Positions 43,530 through 58,761 of a stretch of DNA of 64,000 bases are shown here, in pieces. Position 1 is the first letter of the stretch; every line of letters starts with the position of its first letter. Both the position numbers and the translations under genes were made by a program. The notes under the pieces were generated by a model. That model saw only the letters and a list, made by a program, of their open reading frames with translations. It searched no databases and was not told the origin of the DNA. The stretch is from Burkholderia savannae (lineage in GTDB: Bacteria; Pseudomonadota; Gammaproteobacteria; Burkholderiales; Burkholderiaceae): positions 248,001-312,000 of the forward strand of contig NZ_CP013417.1 in the NCBI RefSeq assembly GCF_001524445.2. The letters are read 5' to 3'.

Positions 43530-44792
43530 ATGACTTACTGCGCGATCGACTTCGGCACGTCCAATTCCGCGGTCGCTTTGCCGCGCGACGGCGGCGCGGC
43601 CGGGATGCGGCTCGCCCCCGTCGAGGGCGAGCATCTGACGCTGCCTACCGCCATCTTCTTCAACACCGACGAAGGCAGCCGGGAATACGGCCGCTCGGCG
43701 CTCGCGTCGTACATCGACGGCTTCGACGGCCGCCTGATGCGCTCGATGAAGAGCATCCTCGGCTCGCCGCTCGCGGAAACGACGACCGATCTCGGCGACG
43801 GCTCCGCGATCGCGTACACCGACGTCATCGCGCTCTTCCTGATGCATCTGAAGCACAAGGCCGAGGCGTGCGCGGGCGGCGCGATCGGCCGCGCGGTGCT
43901 CGGCCGTCCGGTGTTTTTCGTCGACGACGATCCGCGCGCCGACCGCCTCGCGCAGCAGCAGCTCGAGGCGGCCGCGCACGCGGTGGGGCTCGCCGACGTG
44001 CAGTTCCAGTACGAGCCGATCGCCGCCGCGTTCGACTACGAATCGCGGCAGGACGCCGAGCGGCTCGTGCTCGTCGCGGATATCGGCGGCGGCACGTCGG
44101 ATTTCTCGCTCGTGCGCGTCGGCCCCGAGCGGATGCGCCGGCTCGAGCGCAAGGACGACGTGCTCGCGCATCATGGCGTGCACGTCGCGGGCACCGATTA
44201 CGATCGGCGCGTCGAGCTGACGGCGGTGCTGTCCGCGTTCGGCTACCGCGCGCTCGATCCGGAAGGCCGCGAACTGCCGAACCGGATCTATTTCGATCTC
44301 GCGACCTGGCACCTGATCAACACCGTCTACACGCCGAAGCGGGTGGGCGAGCTCAAGCTGATGAAGCATTTGTATGCGGATGCGCGCCATTTCGAGCGCC
44401 TGCTGCGCGTCGTCGAGCGGCGGCTCGGCCACGCGCTCGCCGCGCGCGCGGAGGAGGCGAAGATCGGCGTGTCGGCGGGCGGCGAGACGATGATCGATCT
44501 GAACGACGTCGAAGAGGATCTGCTGATCGCGTTCGACGCGGACCAACTGATCGACGCGAGCCGCGACGAGACTACGCGAATCGTCGACGCCGCGCGCGAG
44601 ACGGTGCGGCTCGCGGGGATATCGCCGCACGACGTCGGCGCGCTGTACTTCACGGGCGGCTCGACAGGGCTCGCGTTCCTGTCCGGCGCGCTCGCGGCGG
44701 CCTTCCCGGACGCGCAGCCCGTGTACGGCGACCGCCTCGCGAGCGTCGCGACGGGGCTCGGCATCCACGCGCAGCGCGTGTATGGCGGCTGA
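43530..44792 (+). CDS. yegD: Hsp70-family protein, YegD-like
   Basis: An actin-fold ATPase related to DnaK but lacking the substrate-binding domain, as in Escherichia coli YegD. The 420-residue product has the phosphate-1 motif AIDFGTSNSAVAL at the N-terminus, the phosphate-2 segment VADIGGGTSDFSLVRVG at about residues 187-203, and an adenosine segment with GALYFTGGSTGLAFLS. The ATG at 43530 directly precedes the conserved start. Function is unknown; YegD-type proteins are thought to be specialised chaperone-like ATPases. A perfect bidirectional terminator separates it from the cold-shock gene. Confidence 0.9.
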   Translation: MTYCAIDFGTSNSAVALPRDGGAAGMRLAPVEGEHLTLPTAIFFNTDEGSREYGRSALASYIDGFDGRLMRSMKSILGSPLAETTTDLGDGSAIAYTDVIALFLMHLKHKAEACAGGAIGRAVLGRPVFFVDDDPRADRLAQQQLEAAAHAVGLADVQFQYEPIAAAFDYESRQDAERLVLVADIGGGTSDFSLVRVGPERMRRLERKDDVLAHHGVHVAGTDYDRRVELTAVLSAFGYRALDPEGRELPNRIYFDLATWHLINTVYTPKRVGELKLMKHLYADARHFERLLRVVERRLGHALAARAEEAKIGVSAGGETMIDLNDVEEDLLIAFDADQLIDASRDETTRIVDAARETVRLAGISPHDVGALYFTGGSTGLAFLSGALAAAFPDAQPVYGDRLASVATGLGIHAQRVYGG

Positions 44793-44951
44793 CGCGGCTC
44801 GCCGGCGCGCGTTCGACGTCGGGCGTCTCGAGCGCTGAGCGCGCGGCGGGCGTTCGAGCGACCAAAAACGCCCGAACGCCCCGAACACCGCGCGGGCGCG
44901 CGTGTCGCGCTGCGCGCAGGCGCGCCGGACACGCCGGCGAGCCGGACAAAT

Positions 44952-44979
44952 AAAAAGCCCCGCCTGAGCGGGGCTTTTT
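44952..44979. terminator. Bidirectional terminator between yegD and the csp gene
   Basis: AAAAAGCCCCGC at 44952-44963 pairs perfectly with GCGGGGCTTTTT at 44968-44979 around the tetraloop CTGA. It ends both convergent transcripts. Confidence 0.95.
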
Positions 44980-45006
44980 ACTGTGCTGCGAAATCTCGTG
45001 CTGCGC

Positions 45007-45210
45007 TTACAGCGGCTTGATGTTCGCTGCTTGCAGACCCTTCGGGCCGGTCTTCACTTCGAATTCGACCTTCTGGTTTTCTTGCAGCGTCTTGAAGCCT
45101 TCGGTGCGGATTTCCGAGAAATGCGCGAAGAGATCCTCGCCACCGCCTTCCGGCGTGATGAAACCAAAACCCTTAGCGTCGTTGAACCACTTGACGGTAC
45201 CGGTTGCCAT
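45007..45210 (-). CDS. cspA: Cold-shock protein (CspA family)
   Basis: A 67-residue single-domain RNA-binding protein of the OB fold. The RNP1 motif KGFGFI and RNP2-like DLFAHFS are intact, and the sequence [20 protein letters not shown] is the standard start. Such proteins melt RNA secondary structure and can be induced by cold or be constitutive. The leader of about 140 bases between the promoter at 45357-45385 and the start is typical of csp genes whose 5' region acts in temperature or growth control. It is closed by the bidirectional terminator shared with yegD. Confidence 0.95.
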   Translation of the reverse strand: MATGTVKWFNDAKGFGFITPEGGGEDLFAHFSEIRTEGFKTLQENQKVEFEVKTGPKGLQAANIKPL

Positions 45211-45356
45211 AACTTGTTCCTAAAAATGTAAAACAGGGCCAAAGCCCGGGGAGCGCATGAAAATCAAGGAAGGGGTAATGGGACCAACCGGAGTACCGTT
45301 GATGGGCGAACTACGAAAGAACCTATTCACTCGCCGCTTGAAATCCTGCCCCATCG
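45211..45356 (-). promoter_or_regulatory. Long 5' leader of the csp gene
   Basis: About 140 bases lie between the predicted transcription start near 45350 and the ATG, with no open frame of its own. Long structured leaders of this kind control csp translation in other bacteria; the fold here was not computed. Confidence 0.6.
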
Positions 45357-45385
45357 TTTATACGACTATTCGATTCGGCGGTCAA
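45357..45385 (-). promoter_or_regulatory. Promoter of the csp gene
   Basis: On the minus strand TTGACC (45385-45380) and TATAAA (45362-45357) are 17 bases apart, each five of six to the sigma70 consensus. Confidence 0.8.
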
Positions 45386-45641
45386 TCCTCTTCCATCATG
45401 TCTCAGGGTTATTGCCTAGTAAACGAGACATTAGAGCTTACAAAGCTTGCCATTGTCATGAATTTTTTGTAGGCGCGATCGATTTTTTGCGTCCATCGAC
45501 CGGTGCAACCGTTAAACTACGCGCCGCGCGCGGATGGGTTGCTCCCGATCGGGCAACCTGTCCCCCAAGAATGCATGCGCGGTGCCGTCCGGCTCGATCC
45601 CTGGCGGCGCCGACCTTGCTTGTTGAGACATAGGAGAGGTT

Positions 45642-47243
45642 GTGAAGAGTTCTATTCAACGGAACATCGGCCCGTTCGCCTTGATGCTGACCGGGCTGGG
45701 ATCGATCATCGGATCGGGCTGGCTGTTCGGCGCGTGGAAAGCCGCCAAGATCGCCGGGCCGGCCGCCATCTGCGCGTGGATCATCGGCGCGGTCGTGATT
45801 CTCGCCATTGCGCTCACCTACGCCGAACTCGGCGCGATGTTCCCCGAATCGGGCGGCATGGTTCGCTATGCGCGCTACTCGCACGGCTCGCTCGTCGGCT
45901 TCATCAGCGCGTGGGCGAACTGGATCGCGATCGTCTCGGTGATTCCGATCGAGGCCGAGGCGTCGATCCAGTACATGAGCACCTGGCCGTATGCGTGGGC
46001 GCACGCGCTGTTCGTCAACGGCGAACTCACGACACCGGGGCTGCTGTTGTCCGCCGTCCTCGTGGTCGTCTACTTCCTGCTCAACTACTGGGGCGTGAAG
46101 CTCTTCGCGCGCGCGAACACCGCGATCACGATCTTCAAGTTCCTGATTCCCGGCGTCACGATCCTCGGCCTGATGCTGTCGAGCTTCCACGGCGAGAACC
46201 TCGGCACGTCGGGCGGCTCGTCGAGCTTCGCGCCGTACGGCTGGTCGGCCGTGCTGACCGCGGTCGCGACGAGCGGCATCGTGTTCGCGTTCAACGGCTT
46301 CCAAAGCCCCGTGAATCTCGCCGGCGAAGCGCGCAATCCGTCGCGCAGCGTGCCGTTCGCGGTGATCTCGTCGATCCTGATCGCGCTCGTGATCTACGTG
46401 CTGCTGCAAGTCGCATACATCGGCGCGGTGAATCCGGCCGACGTCGCGAAGGGCTGGGCGCACTTCAACTTCGCTTCGCCGTTCGCGGAGCTCGCGATCG
46501 CGCTGAACCTGAACTGGCTCGCGATCCTGCTGTATGTCGACGCGTTCGTGAGCCCGAGCGGCACCGGCACGACCTACATGGCGACGACGACCCGCATGAT
46601 CTACGCGATGGAGCGCAACAACACGATGCCGAAGATCTTCGGCAGCGTGCATCCGCTCTACGGCGTGCCGCGCCCCGCGATGTGGTTCAACCTGTTCGTG
46701 TCGTTCATCTTCCTGTTCTTCTTCCGCGGCTGGAGCTCGCTCGCGGCGGTGATCTCGGTCGCGACCGTGATCTCGTACCTGACGGGCCCGATCAGCCTGA
46801 TGGCGCTGCGCCGCGCGGCGACGGACCTCGAGCGTCCGCTGTCGATTCCCGGCATGAAGCTGATCGCGCCGTTCGCGTTCGTGTGCGCGTCGCTGATCCT
46901 GTACTGGGCGAAGTGGCCGCTGACGGGCGAGATCATCCTGCTGATGGTCGTCGCGCTGCCCGTCTACTTCTATTTCCAGGGCAAGTCCGGCTGGAGCGGC
47001 TGGGGCCGCGACCTGAAGGCCGCGTGGTGGCTCGTCGCGTACCTGCCGACGATGGCCGTGCTCTCGCTCATCGGCAGCAAGGAGTTCGGCGGCCGCAATG
47101 TGCTGCCGTACGGCTGGGACATGCTGGTCGTCGCGGCGATCTCGCTCGTGTTCTACTACTGGGGCGTGAACACCGGCTATCGCACCGAATATCTCGACGA
47201 GCGCGAATCGCGCGACGAGATCCTCGAAGGAGTCGGCGCGTAA
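45642..47243 (+). CDS. APC-family amino-acid permease
   Basis: A 533-residue amino acid-polyamine-organocation transporter with twelve or more predicted helices. The N-terminal TM1 motif TGLGSIIGSGWLFGAW with its unwound GSGW/GS region, the TM2-3 segment ELGAMFPESGGMVRYARYSHG and the later RNPSRSVPFAVI loop are typical of APC proteins such as YveA/AspT-like or YhdG carriers. The start is a GTG at 45642, preceded by AGGAGAGG two bases away. Substrate is probably an amino acid but cannot be specified. A strong 12-bp hairpin follows the stop after about 50 bases. Confidence 0.9.
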   Translation: MKSSIQRNIGPFALMLTGLGSIIGSGWLFGAWKAAKIAGPAAICAWIIGAVVILAIALTYAELGAMFPESGGMVRYARYSHGSLVGFISAWANWIAIVSVIPIEAEASIQYMSTWPYAWAHALFVNGELTTPGLLLSAVLVVVYFLLNYWGVKLFARANTAITIFKFLIPGVTILGLMLSSFHGENLGTSGGSSSFAPYGWSAVLTAVATSGIVFAFNGFQSPVNLAGEARNPSRSVPFAVISSILIALVIYVLLQVAYIGAVNPADVAKGWAHFNFASPFAELAIALNLNWLAILLYVDAFVSPSGTGTTYMATTTRMIYAMERNNTMPKIFGSVHPLYGVPRPAMWFNLFVSFIFLFFFRGWSSLAAVISVATVISYLTGPISLMALRRAATDLERPLSIPGMKLIAPFAFVCASLILYWAKWPLTGEIILLMVVALPVYFYFQGKSGWSGWGRDLKAAWWLVAYLPTMAVLSLIGSKEFGGRNVLPYGWDMLVVAAISLVFYYWGVNTGYRTEYLDERESRDEILEGVGA

Positions 47244-47295
47244 TCGCACCGTCCGCTGCCCGCGATCGGCGGCGGCGGATGCTGGATCGCTTGCG

Positions 47296-47335
47296 CGAAG
47301 CCCGCCCCGGGTGCCCCGGGCGGGCTTCGTCGTTT
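47296..47335 (+). terminator. Terminator after the APC permease gene
   Basis: CGAAGCCCGCCC at 47296-47307 pairs with GGGCGGGCTTCG at 47318-47329 around a 10-base loop; TCGTTT follows, so the T tract is broken. Confidence 0.65.
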
Positions 47336-47408
47336 ACGGGCGATTCTCGGAGCGCCGCAGCCCGCAAGCCCGAGCTTTCCGGAACGCCGGAATCCGGCGC
47401 CGCGCCCG

Positions 47409-48197
47409 TCAGGCCGCCGAGTCGAACACGTAATTCGTCATCGCGAGCATGCGCTGGTACGTGCCGAGCGACTGGATGCGCAATCGGTAATCGTCGTCCG
47501 CCGCGCCGAGCGCCGCGAACACGGGCAGCAGGTGCTCGTCGGTCGGATGCATCAGCGCCGCGTGCGGCGCCTGGCGGCGGTAGTCGAGCAGCGCGTCGAC
47601 GTCGCGCGCGGCGAGCTTCTCCTCGAACCAGCCGGTGAATTCGGCGACGCGCGGGTCCGCGTCCTCGGGCGCGGCCGAGAAATCCGCCGCCCGCAGGTTG
47701 TGCGTGATCTGGCCCGAGCCGATCACCATCACGCCTTCGTCGCGCAGCGACCGCAGCGCGCGACCGACGCGAAAGTGGTGCGCCGCGTCGGCGCGCGGCT
47801 GGATCGACAACTGCGCGACCGGCACGTCGGCGTCCGGGAACATCAGCAGCATCGGCACCCACGCGCCGTGGTCGAGGCCGTGCGGCGTGGCCGCGGTCTC
47901 GATGCCCGCGTCGCCGAGCAGCGAGGCTGCGCGGGCGGCGACGTCGGGCGCGCCGGGCGCCGGATAGCGGATCTCGTAGAGTGCGCGCGGAAAGCCGTAG
48001 AAATCGTGGATCGTGTCGGGCCGCTCGGCCGTGCTGACGACGGGCTGCTGCGTGAGCCAGTGCGCGGACAACATCAGCACCGCGCGCGGGCGCGGCAGCT
48101 CGCCGCCGAGCGTGGTGAATGCGCCCGACGGCAGCGTCGGATCGATCGGCAGCGTCGGGGCGCCGTGCGACAGGTAGAGGGACGGAAGGCGGTTCAT
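47409..48197 (-). CDS. Class III extradiol dioxygenase, DODA/YgiD type
   Basis: A 262-residue member of the LigB-type extradiol dioxygenases related to plant 4,5-DOPA dioxygenase and Escherichia coli YgiD. Metal-ligand histidines are visible at residue 11 (LYLSHGAPTLP), in LSAHWLTQQP and in TPHGLDHGAWVPM. Members use zinc or iron and open catechol rings such as DOPA. The ATG at 48197 gives the compact conserved start MNRLPSLYLSHG; the frame is open to 48248 but the extra residues are not conserved. A single-gene unit beside the amino-acid permease, with no clear operon partner. Confidence 0.9.
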   Translation of the reverse strand: MNRLPSLYLSHGAPTLPIDPTLPSGAFTTLGGELPRPRAVLMLSAHWLTQQPVVSTAERPDTIHDFYGFPRALYEIRYPAPGAPDVAARAASLLGDAGIETAATPHGLDHGAWVPMLLMFPDADVPVAQLSIQPRADAAHHFRVGRALRSLRDEGVMVIGSGQITHNLRAADFSAAPEDADPRVAEFTGWFEEKLAARDVDALLDYRRQAPHAALMHPTDEHLLPVFAALGAADDDYRLRIQSLGTYQRMLAMTNYVFDSAA

Positions 48198-48463
48198 GGC
48201 GATCGGGACTTCTGCGAAGTGATATTGCCTACGACTATAGGCTCGCACCGCTCATTGATAAATATGAAAAACGGATTTGATTGTGTATTGAGTGTTGTTA
48301 ATCGCGGGAGGCGATAACGCGGTGGCCAGTGGCGGCGAGTGGTCGCGACGCCGCGACGCGGGATTGCGCGCCAATGAGCGCGACGGGCGCAACAGGCGCG
48401 GCGCGCGCCCGCTTGATGCGCCGACGCGGAAAAGCGTCGCCGGGCCGGCCTCCGCGCCCGACG

Positions 48464-49060
48464 TCAACCGGGCTCGCGCAACCCCTGCCACGGCGCCGTG
48501 CGCGGCGCGCCGAGCGCGAACATGTCGAGCACGCGCGCGACCGTATGGTCGACCATGTCGCCGATCGTCTTCGGCATCGCATAGAACGCGGGCAGCGGCG
48601 GAAAGATCACGCCGCCCATTTCGGTGACGGCCGTCATGTTGCGCAGATGCGCGAGGTTGAACGGCGTCTCGCGCACGAGCAGCACGAGGCGGCGGCGCTC
48701 CTTGAGCGTGACGTCGGCGGCGCGGGTGATGAGATTGTCGGACAGGCCCTGCGCGATGCTCGCGAGCGTTCTCATCGAGCACGGCGCGACGACCATGCCG
48801 TCGGTCGCGAACGAGCCGGACGCGATGCTCGCGCCGACGTCGCGCACCGAATGGACGACGTCGGCGCGCGCCAGGACGTCGTCCTTCGGCAGTTGCAGCT
48901 CGTGCTGGATGTTGAGCCAGCCGGCGCTCGAGATCAGCAGGTGCGTCTCGACGCCGCCCGACGCGCGCAGCATGTCGAGCATGCGCACGCCGTAGATCGC
49001 GCCGGTGGCGCCCGTGATCGCGATGATCAGGCGTCGCGGCGGCGCCGGACGAGGCTCCAT
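48464..49060 (-). CDS. ubiX: Flavin prenyltransferase UbiX
   Basis: UbiX makes prenylated FMN, the cofactor of the UbiD decarboxylase in ubiquinone synthesis. The 198-residue product is of standard length and has the FMN-binding motif IAITGATGAIYGVRML, the region VVAPCSMRTLASIAQGLSDN and the C-terminal LRNMTAVTEMGGVIFPPLPA, all diagnostic. It is last in a minus-strand run hemA-prfA-prmC-grxD-ubiX and starts 13 bases beyond the grxD stop, consistent with an operon. ubiD itself is not in the window. Confidence 0.96.
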   Translation of the reverse strand: MEPRPAPPRRLIIAITGATGAIYGVRMLDMLRASGGVETHLLISSAGWLNIQHELQLPKDDVLARADVVHSVRDVGASIASGSFATDGMVVAPCSMRTLASIAQGLSDNLITRAADVTLKERRRLVLLVRETPFNLAHLRNMTAVTEMGGVIFPPLPAFYAMPKTIGDMVDHTVARVLDMFALGAPRTAPWQGLREPG

Positions 49061-49073
49061 CGAAGGGGATGGG

Positions 49074-49382
49074 TCAGGCGGTGAAGAGCTGCTGCAGCTC
49101 GCCCGACTGGTACATCTCCATCATGATGTCCGAGCCGCCGACGAATTCGCCCTTCACGTAGAGCTGCGGGATCGTCGGCCAGTTCGAGAATTCCTTGATG
49201 CCCTGGCGGATCTCTTCGTCTTCGAGGACGTTGACCGTCTTGAACTGGTCGACGCCGCACGCCTTCAGCACCTGGACGGCGCGGCCCGAAAAGCCGCACA
49301 TCGGGAACTGCGCGGTGCCTTTCATGAAGAGCACGACCGGGTTTTCGTCGACGATTTGCTTGATGCGTTGTTGGGTGTCCAT
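49074..49382 (-). CDS. grxD: Monothiol glutaredoxin GrxD (Grx4)
   Basis: A 102-residue monothiol glutaredoxin involved in iron-sulfur cluster handling. The active site CGFS is at residues 29-32, preceded by MKGTAQFPM; the cis-Pro segment [19 protein letters not shown] binds glutathione. Length and motif fit the CGFS class of bacterial Grx4 exactly. It lies between prmC and ubiX on the minus strand. Confidence 0.97.
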   Translation of the reverse strand: MDTQQRIKQIVDENPVVLFMKGTAQFPMCGFSGRAVQVLKACGVDQFKTVNVLEDEEIRQGIKEFSNWPTIPQLYVKGEFVGGSDIMMEMYQSGELQQLFTA

Positions 49383-49461
49383 GAGTGACCTTGCTGTAGC
49401 GGGGCGTGAGAAGAGAAATGATACTGGATTTCATCTGGAGCGGCGGGCGCCGCCCGCGGCG

Positions 49462-50319
49462 TCAGCCGGGCAGGCGGCCGCCCGTGGCGCGCTCGATCGA
49501 CGCGAGATCCGCGAGCGATTCGACGTCGGCGAAGCCCGCCGCGCCGAGGAGCGCGCGCACCGCGGCCGCCTGATCGTAACCGTGTTCGATCCACAGCGCG
49601 CCGCCCGGCGCGACGAACGCATGCGCACCCGCAACGATCGCGCGGATCGCGGCGAGCCCGTCGTCGTCGTCGGTGAGCGCGCCGCGCGGCTCGAAGCGCA
49701 GATCGCCCTCGGCGAGGTGCGGATCGTGCCGCGCGATGTACGGCGGGTTGCTGACCACGACGTGAAAGCGCAGGCCGGGATCGAGCGCCGCGTACCAGTC
49801 GCTTTCGAGAAACTGCAGCGGGCCGCCCGGCCGCGCCGGATCGAGCAGCTTGCGCGCGTTGCGGCGCGCGACGTCGAGCGCCGCGGCCGAGCGGTCGAGC
49901 GCCCATACGCGCGCGTCGGGCCGCTCGGATGCGATCGACACCGCGATCGCGCCGCTGCCCGTGCCGAGATCGAGCACGCGCGGCGACGGCACGCCGTCGA
50001 TCGCGTCGAGCGCGGTCTCGACGAGCAGCTCCGTTTCCGGGCGCGGGATCAGCACGTCCGGCGTCACGTCGAATTCGAGGCCGAAGAACTCGCGCGCGCC
50101 GGTGAGCTGCGCGACCGGCTCGCCCGCCGCGCGGCGCGCTTGCAGCGCGAGGTAGCGCTCGAGCGCGGCTGCGTCGAGCGGCTCGTCGGCGCGCGTGATC
50201 AGCTGCGTGCGGGTCCAGCCGAGCGCGTGCGCGAGCAGGGCCCGCGCGTCGACCGCGTCGAGCGGCGACGTGCGCAGCAGCTCGGCGGCGGTGGCGGGCG
50301 TGGGCTTCGTCGTGGTCAT
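49462..50319 (-). CDS. prmC: Peptide chain release factor N5-glutamine methyltransferase PrmC
   Basis: PrmC (HemK) methylates the glutamine of the GGQ motif in release factors. The 285-residue product has the SAM motif VLDLGTGSGAIAVSIA and the catalytic NPPY in VSNPPYIARHDP. Its neighbour upstream, prfA, encodes a direct substrate, and the order hemA-prfA-prmC is widely conserved. The gap to prfA is 22 bases, supporting an operon. Confidence 0.97.
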   Translation of the reverse strand: MTTTKPTPATAAELLRTSPLDAVDARALLAHALGWTRTQLITRADEPLDAAALERYLALQARRAAGEPVAQLTGAREFFGLEFDVTPDVLIPRPETELLVETALDAIDGVPSPRVLDLGTGSGAIAVSIASERPDARVWALDRSAAALDVARRNARKLLDPARPGGPLQFLESDWYAALDPGLRFHVVVSNPPYIARHDPHLAEGDLRFEPRGALTDDDDGLAAIRAIVAGAHAFVAPGGALWIEHGYDQAAAVRALLGAAGFADVESLADLASIERATGGRLPG

Positions 50320-50341
50320 CGTGCGCGCTTTGCGGGCCGCG

Positions 50342-51424
50342 TCATTCGGCGTCGCCGAGCGACGCGAGCAGCTCGGCCTGATGCTCGCTGACGAGCGCGG
50401 CGATCAGCTCGTCGAGATCGCCGTCCATGATCTGCTCGAGCTTGTACAGCGTCAGGTTGATCCGGTGATCGGTCATCCGGCCCTGCGGGAAGTTGTACGT
50501 GCGGATTCGCTCGGAGCGGTCGCCCGAGCCGATCAGGCTCTTGCGCGTGGCCGCTTCCTTCGCGTGCTGCTCGTGATACTGCTTGTCCTTGATTCGCGCG
50601 GCGAGCACCTTCAGCGCGCGGTCCTTGTTCTTGTGCTGCGAGCGGTCGTCCTGGCATTCGACGACGATCCCCGTCGGGATGTGCGTGACGCGCACCGCCG
50701 AATCGGTCTTGTTGATGTGCTGGCCGCCCGCGCCCGACGCGCGGAAGGTGTCGATCCGCAGGTCGGCGGGATTGATCTCGACTTCGCCGATCTCGTCGGC
50801 TTCCGGCATCACCGCGACCGTGCACGCGGACGTGTGGATGCGGCCCTGCGTCTCGGTCGCCGGCACGCGCTGCACGCGGTGGCCGCCCGATTCGAACTTC
50901 AGGCGCGAGTACGCGCCGTAGCCCGCGATCCGCACGATCACTTCCTTGTAGCCGCCAAGATCCGACGCGCTCTCCGACATCATCTCGACCTGCCAGCGCT
51001 GCCGCTCCGCGTAGCGCAGGTACATCCGCAGCAGATCGCCCGCGAACAGCGCCGATTCGTCGCCGCCCGTGCCCGCGCGGATTTCGACGAAGATGTTGCG
51101 CTCGTCGTTCGGGTCCTTCGGCAGCAGCATCGTCTGCAGTTCGCTCGCGAGGCGGCCCATCCGCTCGCGCGCGCCGCGCAGCTCGTCCTCGGCGAAGTCG
51201 CGCATCGACGCGTCGCCGAGCAGCTCCTGCGCGGCGAGCTCGTCGGCGCGCGCCTGGCGCCACTGCGCGTAATGCTCGACGACGGGGCCGATTTCCGCGT
51301 GCTCGCGCGTCAGCTTGCGGTACTGGTCGAGGTCCGCGGTGACGTTCTCGCGGCTCAACAGGTCGTTCAGTTCGGCCAGCCGGGTTGTGAGCTGGTCGAG
51401 CTTGCTTTGCATGCTCGTCTTCAT
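50342..51424 (-). CDS. prfA: Peptide chain release factor 1
   Basis: RF1 ends translation at UAA and UAG. The 360-residue product has the expected length. The catalytic GGQ occurs in [16 protein letters not shown] and the start [19 protein letters not shown] is typical. The stop-codon recognition region near residues 185-190 (PATETQGR) is present. It sits between hemA and prmC. Confidence 0.98.
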   Translation of the reverse strand: MKTSMQSKLDQLTTRLAELNDLLSRENVTADLDQYRKLTREHAEIGPVVEHYAQWRQARADELAAQELLGDASMRDFAEDELRGARERMGRLASELQTMLLPKDPNDERNIFVEIRAGTGGDESALFAGDLLRMYLRYAERQRWQVEMMSESASDLGGYKEVIVRIAGYGAYSRLKFESGGHRVQRVPATETQGRIHTSACTVAVMPEADEIGEVEINPADLRIDTFRASGAGGQHINKTDSAVRVTHIPTGIVVECQDDRSQHKNKDRALKVLAARIKDKQYHEQHAKEAATRKSLIGSGDRSERIRTYNFPQGRMTDHRINLTLYKLEQIMDGDLDELIAALVSEHQAELLASLGDAE

Positions 51425-51490
51425 GGTGCGGAGCGACGCTCCCGGGGAAGAGTTCGAAAGGGGAAGGAGGGGACGGACTGGCAGGCGCCG

Positions 51491-55471
<3,981 letters not shown>

Positions 55472-55568
55472 TTAAACCGGCGATGAGCGATCCGCAACCG
55501 GCGGCCGGCAACGAGCGCCCCGCAACCGGCGGCCGGCACGATCGAACGACAACGACGGAGGGCGACGG

Positions 55569-56120
55569 ATGGCGAACGTAGCGGTGATCGTGGTCGACAT
55601 GCAGCGCGGGCTGCTGCAGCGGGCGAATCCCGCGCATCGGCTGGACGAGGTCGTCGCGGGCATCAACCGGCTGACGGCGGCGGCGCGCGCGGCGGGCGCG
55701 CCCGTGTGCTTCGTGCAGCACGACGGCGACGCGGCCGACGACATCGTGCCCGACACGCCCGGCTGGCGGCTGCACGCGGAGCTCGTGTGCGCGGATGCCG
55801 ACTGGCGGGTCCGCAAGCGCGAAAGCGATGCGTTCCACGACACGCCGCTCGCCGCGCAGCTCGACGCGCACGGGATCGACGCGGTCGTGATCTGCGGTTA
55901 CGCATCGGAATTCTGCGTCGATTCGGCGGCGCGCCGCGCGGCGCTCCTCGGCTACCGGACGACGGTCGTCTCCGATCTGCACACGACGAACGATCGGGCG
56001 CACCTGAGCGCGGCGCAGGTCATCGCGCATCACAATTTCATCTGGCGCAACTGCACGTTCTCGGGCAACGGCGTCGCGCCGCGGCCGCTCGACGATGTGC
56101 TCGTCACGGAGTTCGCATGA
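55569..56120 (+). CDS. Cysteine hydrolase, isochorismatase family
   Basis: A 183-residue hydrolase of the isochorismatase-like fold. The Asp-Lys-Cys triad is visible as Asp10 (VIVVDMQRG), Lys83 (WRVRKRESDAF) and Cys116 (CGYASEFCVDSA). Members include nicotinamidases, isochorismatases and other amidases; the exact substrate is not evident. Its stop overlaps the ATG of the next gene (ATGA), so it is co-translated with the HAD hydrolase. The ATG at 55569 follows GGAGGGCGACGG. Confidence 0.9.
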   Translation: MANVAVIVVDMQRGLLQRANPAHRLDEVVAGINRLTAAARAAGAPVCFVQHDGDAADDIVPDTPGWRLHAELVCADADWRVRKRESDAFHDTPLAAQLDAHGIDAVVICGYASEFCVDSAARRAALLGYRTTVVSDLHTTNDRAHLSAAQVIAHHNFIWRNCTFSGNGVAPRPLDDVLVTEFA

Positions 56121-56740
56121 CCATCAAGGCAGTCGTGTTCGATTTCGGCGGCGTGCTGATCGACTGGAGCCCCGAGTATCTGTATAAGCAGTTGATTCCC
56201 GACGAAGCCGAGCGGCGCTGGTTTCTCACGCACGTATGCGGGATGGACTGGGTCATCAAGCAGGACGGCGGCCAGACGCTCGAAGAGGCGACCGCGGAGC
56301 GCGTCGCGCAGTTTCCCGAGCACGAGGCGCTGATCCGCGCGTTCTACGCGCGCTGGCACGAGATGATCGGCGGCGTGCTCGCGGGCGGCGCCGCGCTCGT
56401 CGACAGGCTCGATGCGCGCGGCATGCCGCTTTTCGGCCTCACGAACTGGTCCGCGCAGACGTTTCCGTACGCGTGGGAGAACTTTCCGGTGCTGCGGCGC
56501 TTCACGGACATCGTCGTGTCTGGGCGCGTGAAGCTCGTGAAGCCCGATCCGGCGATCTACCGCGAGATGCGCGCGCGGATCGAGCCGCATCTGCCGGGCG
56601 TCGCGCCGCACGAGCTCGTCTTCATCGACGACAACGCGAAGAACGCGGCGGCCGCGACCGCGCTCGGCTGGCACGGGATTCACCATACGAGCGCCGGGAC
56701 GACGGAGGCGCGGCTGCGCGAGCTGGGCGTGCTCGGCTGA
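56117..56740 (+). CDS. HAD-superfamily hydrolase
   Basis: A 207-residue HAD hydrolase of subfamily I. Motif I is VVFDFGGVLIDW with nucleophile Asp9, motif II is FGLTNWS, motif III includes LVKPDPAIYREM, and motif IV is FIDDNAKNAAAA. The close resemblance to YihX-type sugar phosphatases (FDFGGVL plus LTNW) suggests a phosphatase, but the substrate is unknown. The start overlaps the upstream isochorismatase-type gene. A long palindrome terminator follows about 95 bases after the stop. Confidence 0.92.
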   Translation: MTIKAVVFDFGGVLIDWSPEYLYKQLIPDEAERRWFLTHVCGMDWVIKQDGGQTLEEATAERVAQFPEHEALIRAFYARWHEMIGGVLAGGAALVDRLDARGMPLFGLTNWSAQTFPYAWENFPVLRRFTDIVVSGRVKLVKPDPAIYREMRARIEPHLPGVAPHELVFIDDNAKNAAAATALGWHGIHHTSAGTTEARLRELGVLG

Positions 56741-56835
56741 CGAAGCGACGGCGTGGCGGCGTGGCGGTTCGGGCCGCTGCCGCGGCGGGCTGTTGCGCGT
56801 GGGCGCCGTCGGCGGGCGCGTCGGCGATGCGCATG

Positions 56836-56919
56836 AAAAAACGGGCGACGTGAATTGCACCTCAAAAAGGTCGATCGCTGATCGAACCTTCGGGTTGCAA
56901 TTCACGTCGCCCGTTTTTT
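56836..56919. terminator. Long palindromic bidirectional terminator between HAD gene and ettA
   Basis: A 24-bp perfect stem (arms 56836-56859 and 56896-56919, beginning AAAAAACGGGCGACGTG and ending in six T) encloses a 36-base loop that itself folds with AAGGT-CGATC against GATCG-ACCTT. T tracts exist on both strands, so it ends both convergent transcripts. The region from 56741 to 57093 holds no other feature. Confidence 0.9.
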
Positions 56920-57093
56920 TGTTCGGCGATGTGTCGCGTTGCGCGCGATACGGCGGGCGCGTCGCGGCGTCGTTCCGTTGCGCATTGCACGCCGGCCGTT
57001 GCCGCGGCGTTCGCGGCTCGCCGGCCGCGGGAGCGTTCGCCGCCCGCGCGGCGTCGATCCTCGCGGGCGGCGAACGCGTTCGCGCGCCGTTCG

Positions 57094-58761
<1,668 letters not shown>

